DNA from: Paractinoplanes lichenicola
GTDB lineage: Bacteria > Actinomycetota > Actinomycetes > Mycobacteriales > Micromonosporaceae
DNA length: 64,000 nt
Reading direction: 5' to 3'
Assembly (NCBI RefSeq): GCF_016785085.1
Contig: NZ_JAENHO010000010.1
Location: forward strand, 248,001-312,000
The position numbers and the translations under genes are program-made. The notes below the pieces were generated by a model. That model had not been told where the DNA came from. It searched no databases and worked only from the letters and a program-made list of their open reading frames with translations. Position 1 is the stretch's first letter, and each line of letters starts with the position of its first letter. Of this stretch, positions 35,666 to 43,298 are shown in pieces.

Positions 35666-37852
35666 CTACGAAAGAGCAAACGAGGGGTGCGGCGGCTGGT
35701 TGTAGGCGGTGTTCTGCCAGGCGATCGCCTCGCGGTACTGGATGTCGTGCAGCAGCGTGAGCACCCGGCGGTCGGTCGGGATCGGGGTCGAATAGATCCG
35801 CAGGGCCGTGTTGTCGGTCGTGGGCCAGATGACCTCCTCGCGCCAGTCGCCGAGCAGGTCGCCGCTGAGGGACGGGGTGGCCTTGGTGCCGTTGTTCGAG
35901 TGCACGCCCGACGCGGTCAGCAGGCGCGTGTCCGACGACGTGCCGTACTTGTCGATCCGGGTCTGGTCGAGCAGCTCGCGTTGGGCGTCGCCGTCCCACC
36001 AGATCACGAAGTTCGTCGAGCTCGGCTTGCGCGAGGCGACAACCGAACCCGAGGGCCCCCGTACGCCGTCGGCCGCCGACGACCACGACTCGGCGCCCGG
36101 GCTTCCGGCCCAGATGTCGGCCGACACGCCCCGCCCGTTGTCACCGTTCGCCGGCGTGCTCCACAAGATCTGGCCCGTACGGGCATCGGCGAACCACGAC
36201 GACGGCTTGCTGGAGTCCTCGTCGACCTTGAAGACCTCCAGGCCCGTACGGGATGGGTCGAGATCGCCGACGTGCAGCGCGTCGCCGTGCCCGTACGTGG
36301 TGTTCCACAGTTTTGCGCCGTTGTCGTCGATGGCGAGGGAGCCGTACACGATCTCGTCCTTGCCGTCGCGGTCGACGTCGGCCACCGCGAGCTGGTGGTT
36401 GCCCTGGCCCGCGGTGCCGCTGTTGGTCGAGCTGTTGCTGTCGAACGTCCACCGGCGGGTCAGCGCGCCGTTGCGGAAGTCCCAGGCCACGACGACGCTG
36501 CGGGTGTAGTAGCCGCGCGCCATGATCAGGCTGGGCCGGCTGCCGTCCAGGTAGGCCGTGCCGGCGAGGAAGCGGTCGACCCGATTCCCGTACGAGTCGC
36601 CCCAGCTCGACACCGTGCCGCGCGGGGGCACGTAGTCGACGGTGGACAGCGCGGCCCCGGTGCGGCCGTCGAACATCGTCAGGTATTCGGGGCCGGTCAG
36701 CACGTAGCCCGACGAGTTGCGGTAGTCGGCGCTCGAGCTGCCGATGACCTGCCCGGTGCCCGAGACGGTGGCATCGGCCGTCTTCATGGCCACCTCGGCC
36801 CGGCCGTCGCCGTCGTAGTCGTACACCTGGAACTGGGTGTAGTGCGCCCCAGCCCGGATGTTGCGGCCCAGGTTGATGCGCCACAGCCGGGTGCCGTCGA
36901 GCTTGTACGCGTCGACGTAGACCGGGTCGGTGACGCCGGACTGCGAGTTGTCCTTCGAGTTGAGCGGGTCCCACTTGAGCACCAGGTCCAGCTTGCCGTC
37001 GCCGTCGAGGTCACCCGTGCTCGCGTCGTTGGCGGCGTACAGGGAGCTGTTGGGGTTCTGGATCGGCACGTCGAGGTAGCCGTTGGCGAAGGTGAGGGCC
37101 GGACCCTCCGCGGCCTGTTCGGTGTTAGATATGACCGCTCGCACTGTGTACGACGCGTTCGCGGCCGCGCCGGAGTCGAGGTAGTTGGTCGACGTCGTGA
37201 TCGGCGACGCGTTGAGCTTGGTCGTGCCGCGGTAGACGTTGAAGCCGATGCCGGACGGGTCGGTGGCCAGCCAGCGCCAGCTCACCAGGTTGGCCGAGCC
37301 GGAGCGGACGCTGATCACGCCGCGGTCGAGGCGTTCCCGCTGCTTGCCGTCCGCGGGCGCGACCGTGGTGGGCGGGGTCGTTGTAGGCGGCATCGTCGTC
37401 GGTGGCGTGGTTGTGGGCGGGCTGGTGGTGGCGGGCGGGTTGGTCGTGGGCTGGGTCGAGCCGGTGCACGCCACGCCGTTGAGGGTGAAGGCCGTCGGGG
37501 TCGCGGAGTCGCCGGTCGCGTTGAAGCCGAAGCTCGCGGTGCCGTTGGTCGTTATTGAAGCGTTCCAACCGGCGTCGCGCACCGACACCTGGGCGCCGGT
37601 CTGGGTCACCGAGCCGTTCCAGAGCGAGCTGATCGTCTGTCCACCGGGGAACGTGAACGCGAGCGTCCAGCCGTTAACGGGGTCGCCCAGGTTGACGACC
37701 TCCACATTGGCGCCGAAGCCGCCCGGCCAGGAGTTCGCCACGGAGTAGCGCACCTGGCATCCGGCGGCCGCGTCGGCCCTGGTCGCGACCATGATTCCCG
37801 CGCCGGCGGTGGCGACGGCGAGGACGGCCGCGATCTTTCCTCTTCTGGCCAC
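35666..37852 (-). CDS. Rhamnogalacturonan lyase, family PL11, with CBM2
   Basis: This 728-residue secreted enzyme cleaves the rhamnogalacturonan I backbone of pectin. Order: signal peptide (VARRGKIAAVLAVATAGAG, cut near ADA-AAG), CBM2 cellulose-binding module (CQVRYSVANSWPGGFGANVE to NGVACTG, about 30-130), Thr/Pro linker, and the PL11 beta-propeller from about 165 (ERLDRGVISV, WRWLATDPSGIGFNVYRG, DLDGDGKLDLVLKWDP, DYDGDGRAEVAMKTAD). It ends in NTAYNQPPHPSFALS. GTG 37852 has AAGGA eight bases upstream. The last two residues and stop come from the integrated element. Two CelR/CebR-type operators lie upstream. Confidence 0.92.
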   Translation of the reverse strand: MARRGKIAAVLAVATAGAGIMVATRADAAAGCQVRYSVANSWPGGFGANVEVVNLGDPVNGWTLAFTFPGGQTISSLWNGSVTQTGAQVSVRDAGWNASITTNGTASFGFNATGDSATPTAFTLNGVACTGSTQPTTNPPATTSPPTTTPPTTMPPTTTPPTTVAPADGKQRERLDRGVISVRSGSANLVSWRWLATDPSGIGFNVYRGTTKLNASPITTSTNYLDSGAAANASYTVRAVISNTEQAAEGPALTFANGYLDVPIQNPNSSLYAANDASTGDLDGDGKLDLVLKWDPLNSKDNSQSGVTDPVYVDAYKLDGTRLWRINLGRNIRAGAHYTQFQVYDYDGDGRAEVAMKTADATVSGTGQVIGSSSADYRNSSGYVLTGPEYLTMFDGRTGAALSTVDYVPPRGTVSSWGDSYGNRVDRFLAGTAYLDGSRPSLIMARGYYTRSVVVAWDFRNGALTRRWTFDSNSSTNSGTAGQGNHQLAVADVDRDGKDEIVYGSLAIDDNGAKLWNTTYGHGDALHVGDLDPSRTGLEVFKVDEDSSKPSSWFADARTGQILWSTPANGDNGRGVSADIWAGSPGAESWSSAADGVRGPSGSVVASRKPSSTNFVIWWDGDAQRELLDQTRIDKYGTSSDTRLLTASGVHSNNGTKATPSLSGDLLGDWREEVIWPTTDNTALRIYSTPIPTDRRVLTLLHDIQYREAIAWQNTAYNQPPHPSFALS
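35685..35715. other. attR core (31-bp direct repeat)
   Basis: Identical to 20766-20796. On the minus strand it encodes part of the lyase motif NTAYNQPPHP. The bases beyond the core, supplied by the element, complete the reading frame with SFALS and a stop, replacing the original SFAIG. Confidence 0.92.
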
Positions 37853-37882
37853 GAGAGGAGTCCTTAGATCGAGGGGGATAAA

Positions 37883-37896
37883 TGGGAGCGTTCCCA
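37883..37896. promoter_or_regulatory. CelR/CebR-type operator, imperfect
   Basis: TGGGAGCGTTCCCA differs by one base from the palindrome bound by CelR of Thermobifida and CebR of Streptomyces, LacI-family repressors released by cello-oligosaccharides. It lies 30 bp upstream of the lyase start. Confidence 0.82.
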
Positions 37897-37932
37897 GGGT
37901 GGACTGTTTCGGGCTTGTGGTCAAGGTTGGAT

Positions 37933-37946
37933 TGGGAGCGCTCCCA
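37933..37946. promoter_or_regulatory. CelR/CebR-type operator, perfect
   Basis: TGGGAGCGCTCCCA is the perfect 14-bp operator. Its centre is exactly 50 bp from the first operator and 46 bp upstream of the esterase start, so one repressor could control both divergent genes. Confidence 0.88.
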
Positions 37947-37992
37947 TGTCATCATGCGGAAATCCACTGTTATCAATCAGCCCGAGGTGCCC

Positions 37993-39213
37993 ATGTTCCG
38001 ACTTCGAGTGGCCTTCCCCCGCCGTTCCCGCCCGGCCCCCGCCTCCCCTCCCGCTCCTTCCCCCGCCGCCGCCCGACCCCACCTGCCAGGCGGTGACCGG
38101 TCCGGCCGCGCTGATGTTCGCCGCCGGCGGCTGGCCGTGCTGGCCGGCGCGACCGCCCTCCTGTCCGCCGGCGCGGTAACCGCGGCGAGCCGGGCCGACG
38201 CCGCCGCCGGCTGCCAGGTCCGTTACACCGTGTCGAGCTCCTGGCCCGGCGGCTTCGGCGCGGCCGTCGACATCACCAACCTCGGCGACCCCGTCTCGAG
38301 CTGGGCGCTGACGTTCTCGTTCCCGGCCGGTCAGACGATCACGCAACTGTGGAACGGAACCGCCACCCAGTCCGGCGCCGCGGTCACCGTCCGCAACGCC
38401 TCCTGGAACGGCGCGCTGGCCACCAACGGCACCGCGAGCTTCGGCTTCAACGGCTCCTGGACCGGCAGCAACCCCGTACCGTCGGCGTTCGCCCTCAACG
38501 GCGTCGCTTGCACAGGCGGTACCGTCCCCACAACACCGCCCACAACGCCTCCGACGACCCCGCCCACCACGCCGCCGACCACTCCCCCCACCACGCCCCC
38601 GGCCGGCTCGGCGGTCAAAATCATGGCGCTGGGCGACTCGATCACCGGCTCCCCCGGCTGCTGGCGCGCCCTGCTCTGGCAGAAACTCCCCGCGGCCAAG
38701 GTCGACTTCGTGGGCACGCTCCCCGGCCAGGGCTGCGGTTTCCCGTACGACGGTGAGAACGAGGGCCACGGCGGCGCGCTGGTCTCCGCCGTCGCCGCCC
38801 AGGACCAGCTGGTCGGCTGGCTCGCGGCAAGCAAGCCGGACGTCGTCATGATGCACTTCGGCACGAACGACGTCTGGAGCAACTTCGCGCCCGAGACGAT
38901 CCTGGCCGCGTACACGAAACTGGTCGGTCAGATGCGCGCGTCCAACCCGGCCATGAAGATCCTGGTCGCCCAGATCATCCCGATGAACGCCGCCAACTGC
39001 GCCGACTGCGGCCAACGAGTCATCAACCTGAACGCGGCCATCCCGGCCTGGGCCGCCGGCCTCTCCACGACCGCATCCCCCATCAAGGTCGTCGACCAGT
39101 GGACCGGCTTCTCCCCCGCCACCGACACCTACGACGGCGTCCACCCCAACGACGCCGGCAACACCAAAATCGCCGACCGCTGGTACCCGGCCGTCAGCGC
39201 CCTGCTCCCCTAG
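37993..39213 (+). CDS. CBM2-linked SGNH/GDSL esterase (CE3-like)
   Basis: This 406-residue secreted protein has a basic, proline-rich leader and hydrophobic signal (LAVLAGATALLSAGAVTAA), a CBM2 module nearly identical in layout to that of the divergent lyase (CQVRYTVSSSWPGGFGAAVD), a (TPPT)n linker, and an SGNH hydrolase. Block I is IMALGDSITGSPG (Ser), block III is MMHFGTNDVW (Asn), and the catalytic DGVHPND lies near the end. The GSPGCWR start resembles CE3 acetyl-xylan esterases. ATG 37993, with GAGG upstream, is preferred to ATG 37954. It probably deacetylates hemicellulose or pectin. Confidence 0.85.
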   Translation: MFRLRVAFPRRSRPAPASPPAPSPAAARPHLPGGDRSGRADVRRRRLAVLAGATALLSAGAVTAASRADAAAGCQVRYTVSSSWPGGFGAAVDITNLGDPVSSWALTFSFPAGQTITQLWNGTATQSGAAVTVRNASWNGALATNGTASFGFNGSWTGSNPVPSAFALNGVACTGGTVPTTPPTTPPTTPPTTPPTTPPTTPPAGSAVKIMALGDSITGSPGCWRALLWQKLPAAKVDFVGTLPGQGCGFPYDGENEGHGGALVSAVAAQDQLVGWLAASKPDVVMMHFGTNDVWSNFAPETILAAYTKLVGQMRASNPAMKILVAQIIPMNAANCADCGQRVINLNAAIPAWAAGLSTTASPIKVVDQWTGFSPATDTYDGVHPNDAGNTKIADRWYPAVSALLP

Positions 39214-39225
39214 CGACCCGAGCCC

Positions 39226-39250
39226 GGCCTGCCGCGCGGTGCGGCAGGCC
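39226..39250 (+). terminator. Hairpin terminator of the esterase gene
   Basis: A 10-bp perfect stem (39226-39235 with 39241-39250) with a 5-nt loop lies 12 bp after the esterase stop. The gap that follows, to 39733, contains no gene that I can support. Confidence 0.75.
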
Positions 39251-39377
39251 CGCTCTTCGGGTGCGGCCCTGCCGAAAGGCGCCCGAAATCACGCTCGTTG
39301 AACCGCTGCCACCTGTGGAGAACCACCCAAAGTTGTCGTACCCCTGTGCTCAACTCGTCCCCACCCAGTGCCGGGGT

Positions 39378-39454
39378 GGGGGCGGTCCGGGGGCCGCTGG
39401 AGATCAACGATCATCGGGGGCGGTCCGGGAACCAAAGGAGATCAAACGATCATC
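39378..39454 (+). repeat. Tandem repeat of about 38 bp, two copies
   Basis: Units 39378-39415 and 39416-39454 share GGGGGCGGTCCGGG at the start and GATCAA(A)CGATCATC at the end. A third partial start follows. They lie in the 480-bp gene-free stretch after the esterase. Confidence 0.7.
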
Positions 39455-39733
39455 GGGGGCCGGACAGGCCGGAGCGGTCGTCGGCGGGCATGTCCATGGC
39501 CGCTACAGGTCGGGGCTACCGCGGATCGGCGTCTCGACCCCGCAACGCGGCATCGGGGGAACGAATCAGGCCGTCAGCGCGGCCACCTCGCCAAACCGCC
39601 ACGGGTGCGCCAGGGGGCGGCGAGGCCGGCAACGAACGCCCGCGGATCACCGCCACAAGGGGGAGAGCCAGCGCCGGATATAAGCGCCGGGTGCAAGTGA
39701 TGTCGTGGCGGGCAGAAGCGGAGCAGGGGCGTG

Positions 39734-41929
39734 TCAGCGCCAGGTGCAGGTGATGTCGCGGTGGGGTGGGGCGGCCGCGGCTGAGGCTTGGGGGCCGGTC
39801 AGGTGGCGGCGGATCGTCTCGGCCTGGTGCAGGGTCTTGCCGTGCCACGTCCAGCGGGTCTCGGCCGTTGCGGCGGTCATGATGGCGCCGGTGGCCGGGT
39901 CGCGGGTGTAGTCGGCCGAGCCCGAGACCAGTTCGGGGCGGCCGTCGCGGTTGATGTCGGAGCAGCCGAGGCCGGCCGTGCGGGCCAGCGTCGACGCGGT
40001 CTCGAAGCGCTGGTCGATCAGCACCAGGCCGTCCGAGGTGAGCGAGAGCAGGTGGACGGTCGAGCCGGTCTGCAGGGCGACCTCCTCGCCCGGCTCGCCG
40101 TCCAGGTCGATGGTCTCGAGCACGGCGGGGCGGCCGAACGGCAGCAGCACGTCGGAGGTGCGACCGGCGGCCAGCACCGCGCGTGCCGTCCAGCGGTCGC
40201 CGCGGTGGAAGAGCAACAGCGTGTCCGTACGGCCGTCGCCGTCGAGGTCGGCGCGGGCCACGCTGCGGCACGTCGCGTCGGGCGGGACGAACGCGTTGGC
40301 CGGCGCCGACGAGGAGCAGGTCACCGGGCCGGCCAGCTTGCTCGCCTCGGCGGCCGGGAACTCGCCGGGTGGGAGGCCCGCGACCAGCGACGTCCAGGTG
40401 CCGTCGAGCGCGATGCACAGGCGGAAGTCCTGGCCCTGCCCGGCCGTCTGGCGCACGATGCCCACGTCCTCGGCGGGCAGGCCCAGGTCGGCCAGGCGGG
40501 CCGGATAGGTCGCCAGGCCGGGGTCGGCCAGGCCGTAGACGTAGCCGTCGCGTGAGGTCTCGTCGCACGGCCAGCGCAGCGGCGGGGTGGTCACGAGCGC
40601 GGCGACGGCGCCGGTGACGCGCGGGCCGGTGAGCCCGGTGTTGGCGAAGGTCAGCCCGCTCGGCGGGAGCGCGTCGGTCAGCGAGTCGCGCGCGGCCGCC
40701 GCGTACAGGCGCTCCTGGGTCGTGACGACGGCCGCGGGAAGGGACCCGCCGGGCTCGTTGAGGGCCTTGCGCGGGATGACCGGGCCGCGCCGGGCGATCA
40801 CGCGCCATTGGTCGTCGACGGCCGGGCGGGACGCGACGGCGCCGGTCAGGCCCTGCATCGCCGCGATCACCGACCCGCGTACGTCGGCCCGGTCGGCCCT
40901 GGCCTGGTTCTCCGAGACGCCCTCGGGGAGGATGCGCACGGCGTCGAAGGCGTCGATCACGCAGGAGGCCAGGCGCCCGTCCAGCCCGTCCGGGGGCAGG
41001 GCCAAGGCACACCGTACGGCCTGGACCGTCACCTCGGCGGGGACGAACGCGGAGCTCATCACGTCGACCAGGTATTCGGCCACGGCGACGTCGGGACCCG
41101 TACGGGCGACGAAGTCGATGCTGTTGTAGTTGCCCGGCAGCGACACGTCGAGCATGCCCCGGCCGGGCAGGAACGTGTAGTCGCGGTCGGTCTCGGCCAG
41201 CTTGCGCCACACGGTGTCGGCCGCGCTCGCGCGGTTGGGCTGGACGACCGCGAGCTGGGGGTAACCGCCGAGCTCGGCGAACCGGCCGGAGGCGGAGTCG
41301 CTGACCACGCGCAGCAGGGCCGACCGGTCGGCGGCGCCCGCGGCCACGCAGGTCTTCACGGCGCCGCCCTCGACGTGCGCGGTCCAGCGGTCGGAGCGGG
41401 TGGTGCCGCAGTCCGGGTCGGGTGCCCCGTACGCCCCGGCACCCGCGCCGGCCCGGTCGGGCGCCGCCACGACGGCCCGGCCCGCGCTCACGATCGTCAG
41501 GTGCCCGACGGTCGTGGTGATCGTGCCCGCGTCGAGGTCGACGACGCCGCCCTCGCTGCTCCACACCCGGTTGCCGTCGCGGGACACGACGGTGACCAGC
41601 CCGCCGTCCTTGGCCTTCGCGCGCAGCGGCAGGGTGACCGTGGCCGCGGTGCGCAGCGTGCCCTCGTCGAGCGAGACGGCGACCGGCTCGGCGAGCCAGG
41701 TCAGCCCGTCGGGCGGCTCGACGCTGGGGCGCGGCACGATGCGCACCTGGGTGTCGACGCTGACCGCGCCCGGCCCGAACCGGACGGACACGCCCTCATC
41801 GGTCGTGATCGTGCCGCCCGCGGCCGCGCTGATCCGTGCGATCGTCGCCGGGGACCGCAGCGACCAGGCGATGACGCCGCCGGCCGCCAGCAGCACGACC
41901 GCCACCACGGCGGCCAGGGCCACGCGCAC
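39734..41929 (-). CDS. Membrane-anchored protein with FG-GAP-like repeats
   Basis: This 731-residue protein has one N-terminal transmembrane helix (VRVALAAVVAVVLLAAGGVI) and a large extracytoplasmic part. A beta-sandwich-like segment follows the helix. Near the C-terminus are calcium-type DxDGDGxxD repeats (VARADLDGDGRTDTLLL, CSDINRDGRPELVSG) as in FG-GAP/VCBS propellers. GTG 41929, with GGAGGAG upstream, is preferred to a start 16 codons earlier. The last residues HRDITCTWR are echoed just downstream in the non-coding strand, suggesting a small duplication of the gene end. Function unknown. Confidence 0.65.
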   Translation of the reverse strand: MRVALAAVVAVVLLAAGGVIAWSLRSPATIARISAAAGGTITTDEGVSVRFGPGAVSVDTQVRIVPRPSVEPPDGLTWLAEPVAVSLDEGTLRTAATVTLPLRAKAKDGGLVTVVSRDGNRVWSSEGGVVDLDAGTITTTVGHLTIVSAGRAVVAAPDRAGAGAGAYGAPDPDCGTTRSDRWTAHVEGGAVKTCVAAGAADRSALLRVVSDSASGRFAELGGYPQLAVVQPNRASAADTVWRKLAETDRDYTFLPGRGMLDVSLPGNYNSIDFVARTGPDVAVAEYLVDVMSSAFVPAEVTVQAVRCALALPPDGLDGRLASCVIDAFDAVRILPEGVSENQARADRADVRGSVIAAMQGLTGAVASRPAVDDQWRVIARRGPVIPRKALNEPGGSLPAAVVTTQERLYAAAARDSLTDALPPSGLTFANTGLTGPRVTGAVAALVTTPPLRWPCDETSRDGYVYGLADPGLATYPARLADLGLPAEDVGIVRQTAGQGQDFRLCIALDGTWTSLVAGLPPGEFPAAEASKLAGPVTCSSSAPANAFVPPDATCRSVARADLDGDGRTDTLLLFHRGDRWTARAVLAAGRTSDVLLPFGRPAVLETIDLDGEPGEEVALQTGSTVHLLSLTSDGLVLIDQRFETASTLARTAGLGCSDINRDGRPELVSGSADYTRDPATGAIMTAATAETRWTWHGKTLHQAETIRRHLTGPQASAAAAPPHRDITCTWR

Positions 41930-42012
41930 GTTTCTCCTCCAGAATCCCGGGGGACCCACGGTAGGAAGCGTGCTCAAGTGCGGTGAACCTCCGGTCGGGC
42001 ACGACCGTGCGG

Positions 42013-42336
42013 CTATTCGACGGCGAGCTCTCCCAGTTCGGACCAGCCATCCTGATCAACAGTCTGACTGACGATCTTGGGTGTTTCCGCCAGATACTGT
42101 GGCAGATCCCGCTGCGCCTGCTTGAAGTGGGCCGACCCGACGTGCGCGGCGCCCGCGTCACCGTCGCGGAAAGCCTCGACCAAGACGTACTCGCTGGGGT
42201 CGTCGAGGCTGCGCGACCAGTCGAACCACAGGCAGCCGGCCTCGGCGCGGGTGGCCTCGGTGAACGCCTTGGCGAGCTCGGGCCAGCGGTCGGCGTACTC
42301 CGGCTTCACAAGGAACTTGGCGGTAATGAAGATCAT
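42013..42336 (-). CDS. Antibiotic-biosynthesis-monooxygenase-fold protein
   Basis: This 107-residue ferredoxin-like ABM-domain protein has IFITAKFLVKPEYADRWPE at the N-terminus, EAGCLWFDWSRSLDDP in the middle, and YVLVEAFRDGDAGAAHVGS. It is close to YgiN-type quinol monooxygenases. AAGGGAGG precedes the ATG. It is divergent from the iclR gene by 70 bp and may belong to its regulon. The substrate is unknown. Confidence 0.78.
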   Translation of the reverse strand: MIFITAKFLVKPEYADRWPELAKAFTEATRAEAGCLWFDWSRSLDDPSEYVLVEAFRDGDAGAAHVGSAHFKQAQRDLPQYLAETPKIVSQTVDQDGWSELGELAVE

Positions 42337-42406
42337 TTGATGCCTCCCTTTCGCGCGATCAGTCAACGCTCTTCCCTCACTGCATTCTCTCCAAGAGGCT
42401 GAGCGG

Positions 42407-43207
42407 ATGAGTGGTGGCAAGGGCACCGGCGTCCTGCAGTCCGTCGAGCGGGCGATGCGCGTGCTCGACCACATCGCCTCGGCGCCCGGCCCGGTGCAGG
42501 CCAAGCACGTCGCCCGCGACCTCGGCCTGACCCTGCCGACCACCTATCATCTGCTCACCACCCTGGTCACCGGCGGTTATCTGGTGCACCTGGCCGACGA
42601 GCGGGCCTATGCGCTCGGCCACCGCGTCGACGACCTGGCCCGCGGCCTGCACCGGCAGATCGCGGCCCCGCCCGAGGTGCAGCGGGTGGCCTCCGTGGTC
42701 CACCGGGAGGCGCAGGCCGCCTCCTACTACGCCACGCTGCGCGACGCCGAGATGATCGTCGCGCACGTGGCCGAGTGCCCGGCCCATCCCCGCATCCGGA
42801 TCCTCGCGGTCGGTTTTCATGAGGCGCCGCACGCCACCGCGTTCGGCAAGCTGATGCTGGCCACCCTGCCCGTCGACGACCGGGAGGCCGTGCTCGAGCA
42901 CACCGGCGTCCCGGCGGTGACCGCGGGGACGGTCACCGATCGCGGGCTGCTGCTGCGGCAGTTGCGCCAGGTCCGCGGAACCGGCCTGGCGGTCGAAGTG
43001 GACGAGTTCCAGGACGGGCTGAGCTGCATGGCCGCCCCGGTCACCGACGCGGCCGGCCGGTTCGTGGGGGCGGTGGCCGTCTCGATGCCGACCACCCGGC
43101 TGCGCTCGGACCGATGGTCGGTCGAGCGGGCCGTGCGGCTGGGCGCGGTGCGGGCTACGCGTGCGGTGTCGCTGAACACGGCCGCTCGCACCGGCCGCCT
43201 CACCTGA
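42407..43207 (+). CDS. IclR-family transcriptional regulator
   Basis: This 266-residue protein has an N-terminal winged helix (LQSVERAMRVLDHIASAPGP, LTLPTTYHLLTTLVTGGYL) and a C-terminal effector-binding GAF-like domain (HATAFGKLMLATLP, GLAVEVDEFQDGLSCMAAPV). IclR proteins usually control catabolic genes for small acids or aromatics. Neighbours are the divergent monooxygenase and the convergent amidohydrolase/alcohol dehydrogenase pair. The effector is unknown. Confidence 0.88.
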   Translation: MSGGKGTGVLQSVERAMRVLDHIASAPGPVQAKHVARDLGLTLPTTYHLLTTLVTGGYLVHLADERAYALGHRVDDLARGLHRQIAAPPEVQRVASVVHREAQAASYYATLRDAEMIVAHVAECPAHPRIRILAVGFHEAPHATAFGKLMLATLPVDDREAVLEHTGVPAVTAGTVTDRGLLLRQLRQVRGTGLAVEVDEFQDGLSCMAAPVTDAAGRFVGAVAVSMPTTRLRSDRWSVERAVRLGAVRATRAVSLNTAARTGRLT

Positions 43208-43226
43208 AATTGTCAGCGACGTCACT

Positions 43227-43235
43227 TGTGGATAA
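43227..43235 (-). promoter_or_regulatory. Single DnaA-box-like 9-mer
   Basis: TGTGGATAA is the reverse complement of TTATCCACA, identical to the two boxes upstream of recQ. It lies in the 91-bp gap between the iclR and amidohydrolase stops, so no regulatory role is obvious. Confidence 0.4.
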
Positions 43236-43298
43236 GTCGAAATGCCGCCTTTGCGCGCGCTAGTTTCTGGCCAGCCCCCTGGGTGCGGTGGGGAGGGC

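Larger units (their letters stand above)
20766..35715 (+). mobile_element. Actinomycete integrative and conjugative element
   Basis: The element is bounded by a 31-bp attL/attR repeat. It carries a tyrosine integrase next to attR, a small excisionase, a RepSA-like replication initiator, an FtsK/SpoIIIE-type DNA-pump ATPase, SpdB-like membrane proteins, an SSB, a GntR (KorSA-like) regulator with repeated operators, and a Nudix protein like Pif of pSAM2. This set defines AICEs of the pSAM2 class, which replicate by rolling circle and move as double-stranded DNA. Unlike most AICEs it uses the 3' end of a protein-coding gene as attB. All core genes look intact, so it may be functional. Confidence 0.93.

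Noticed and set aside
35600..37558. 652-codon open frame on the plus strand
   Set aside because: It is antisense to the PL11 lyase gene and crosses the attachment site; no domain is visible.
39378..39454. CRISPR-like repeats
   Set aside because: There are only two adjacent copies with no spacers and no cas genes.
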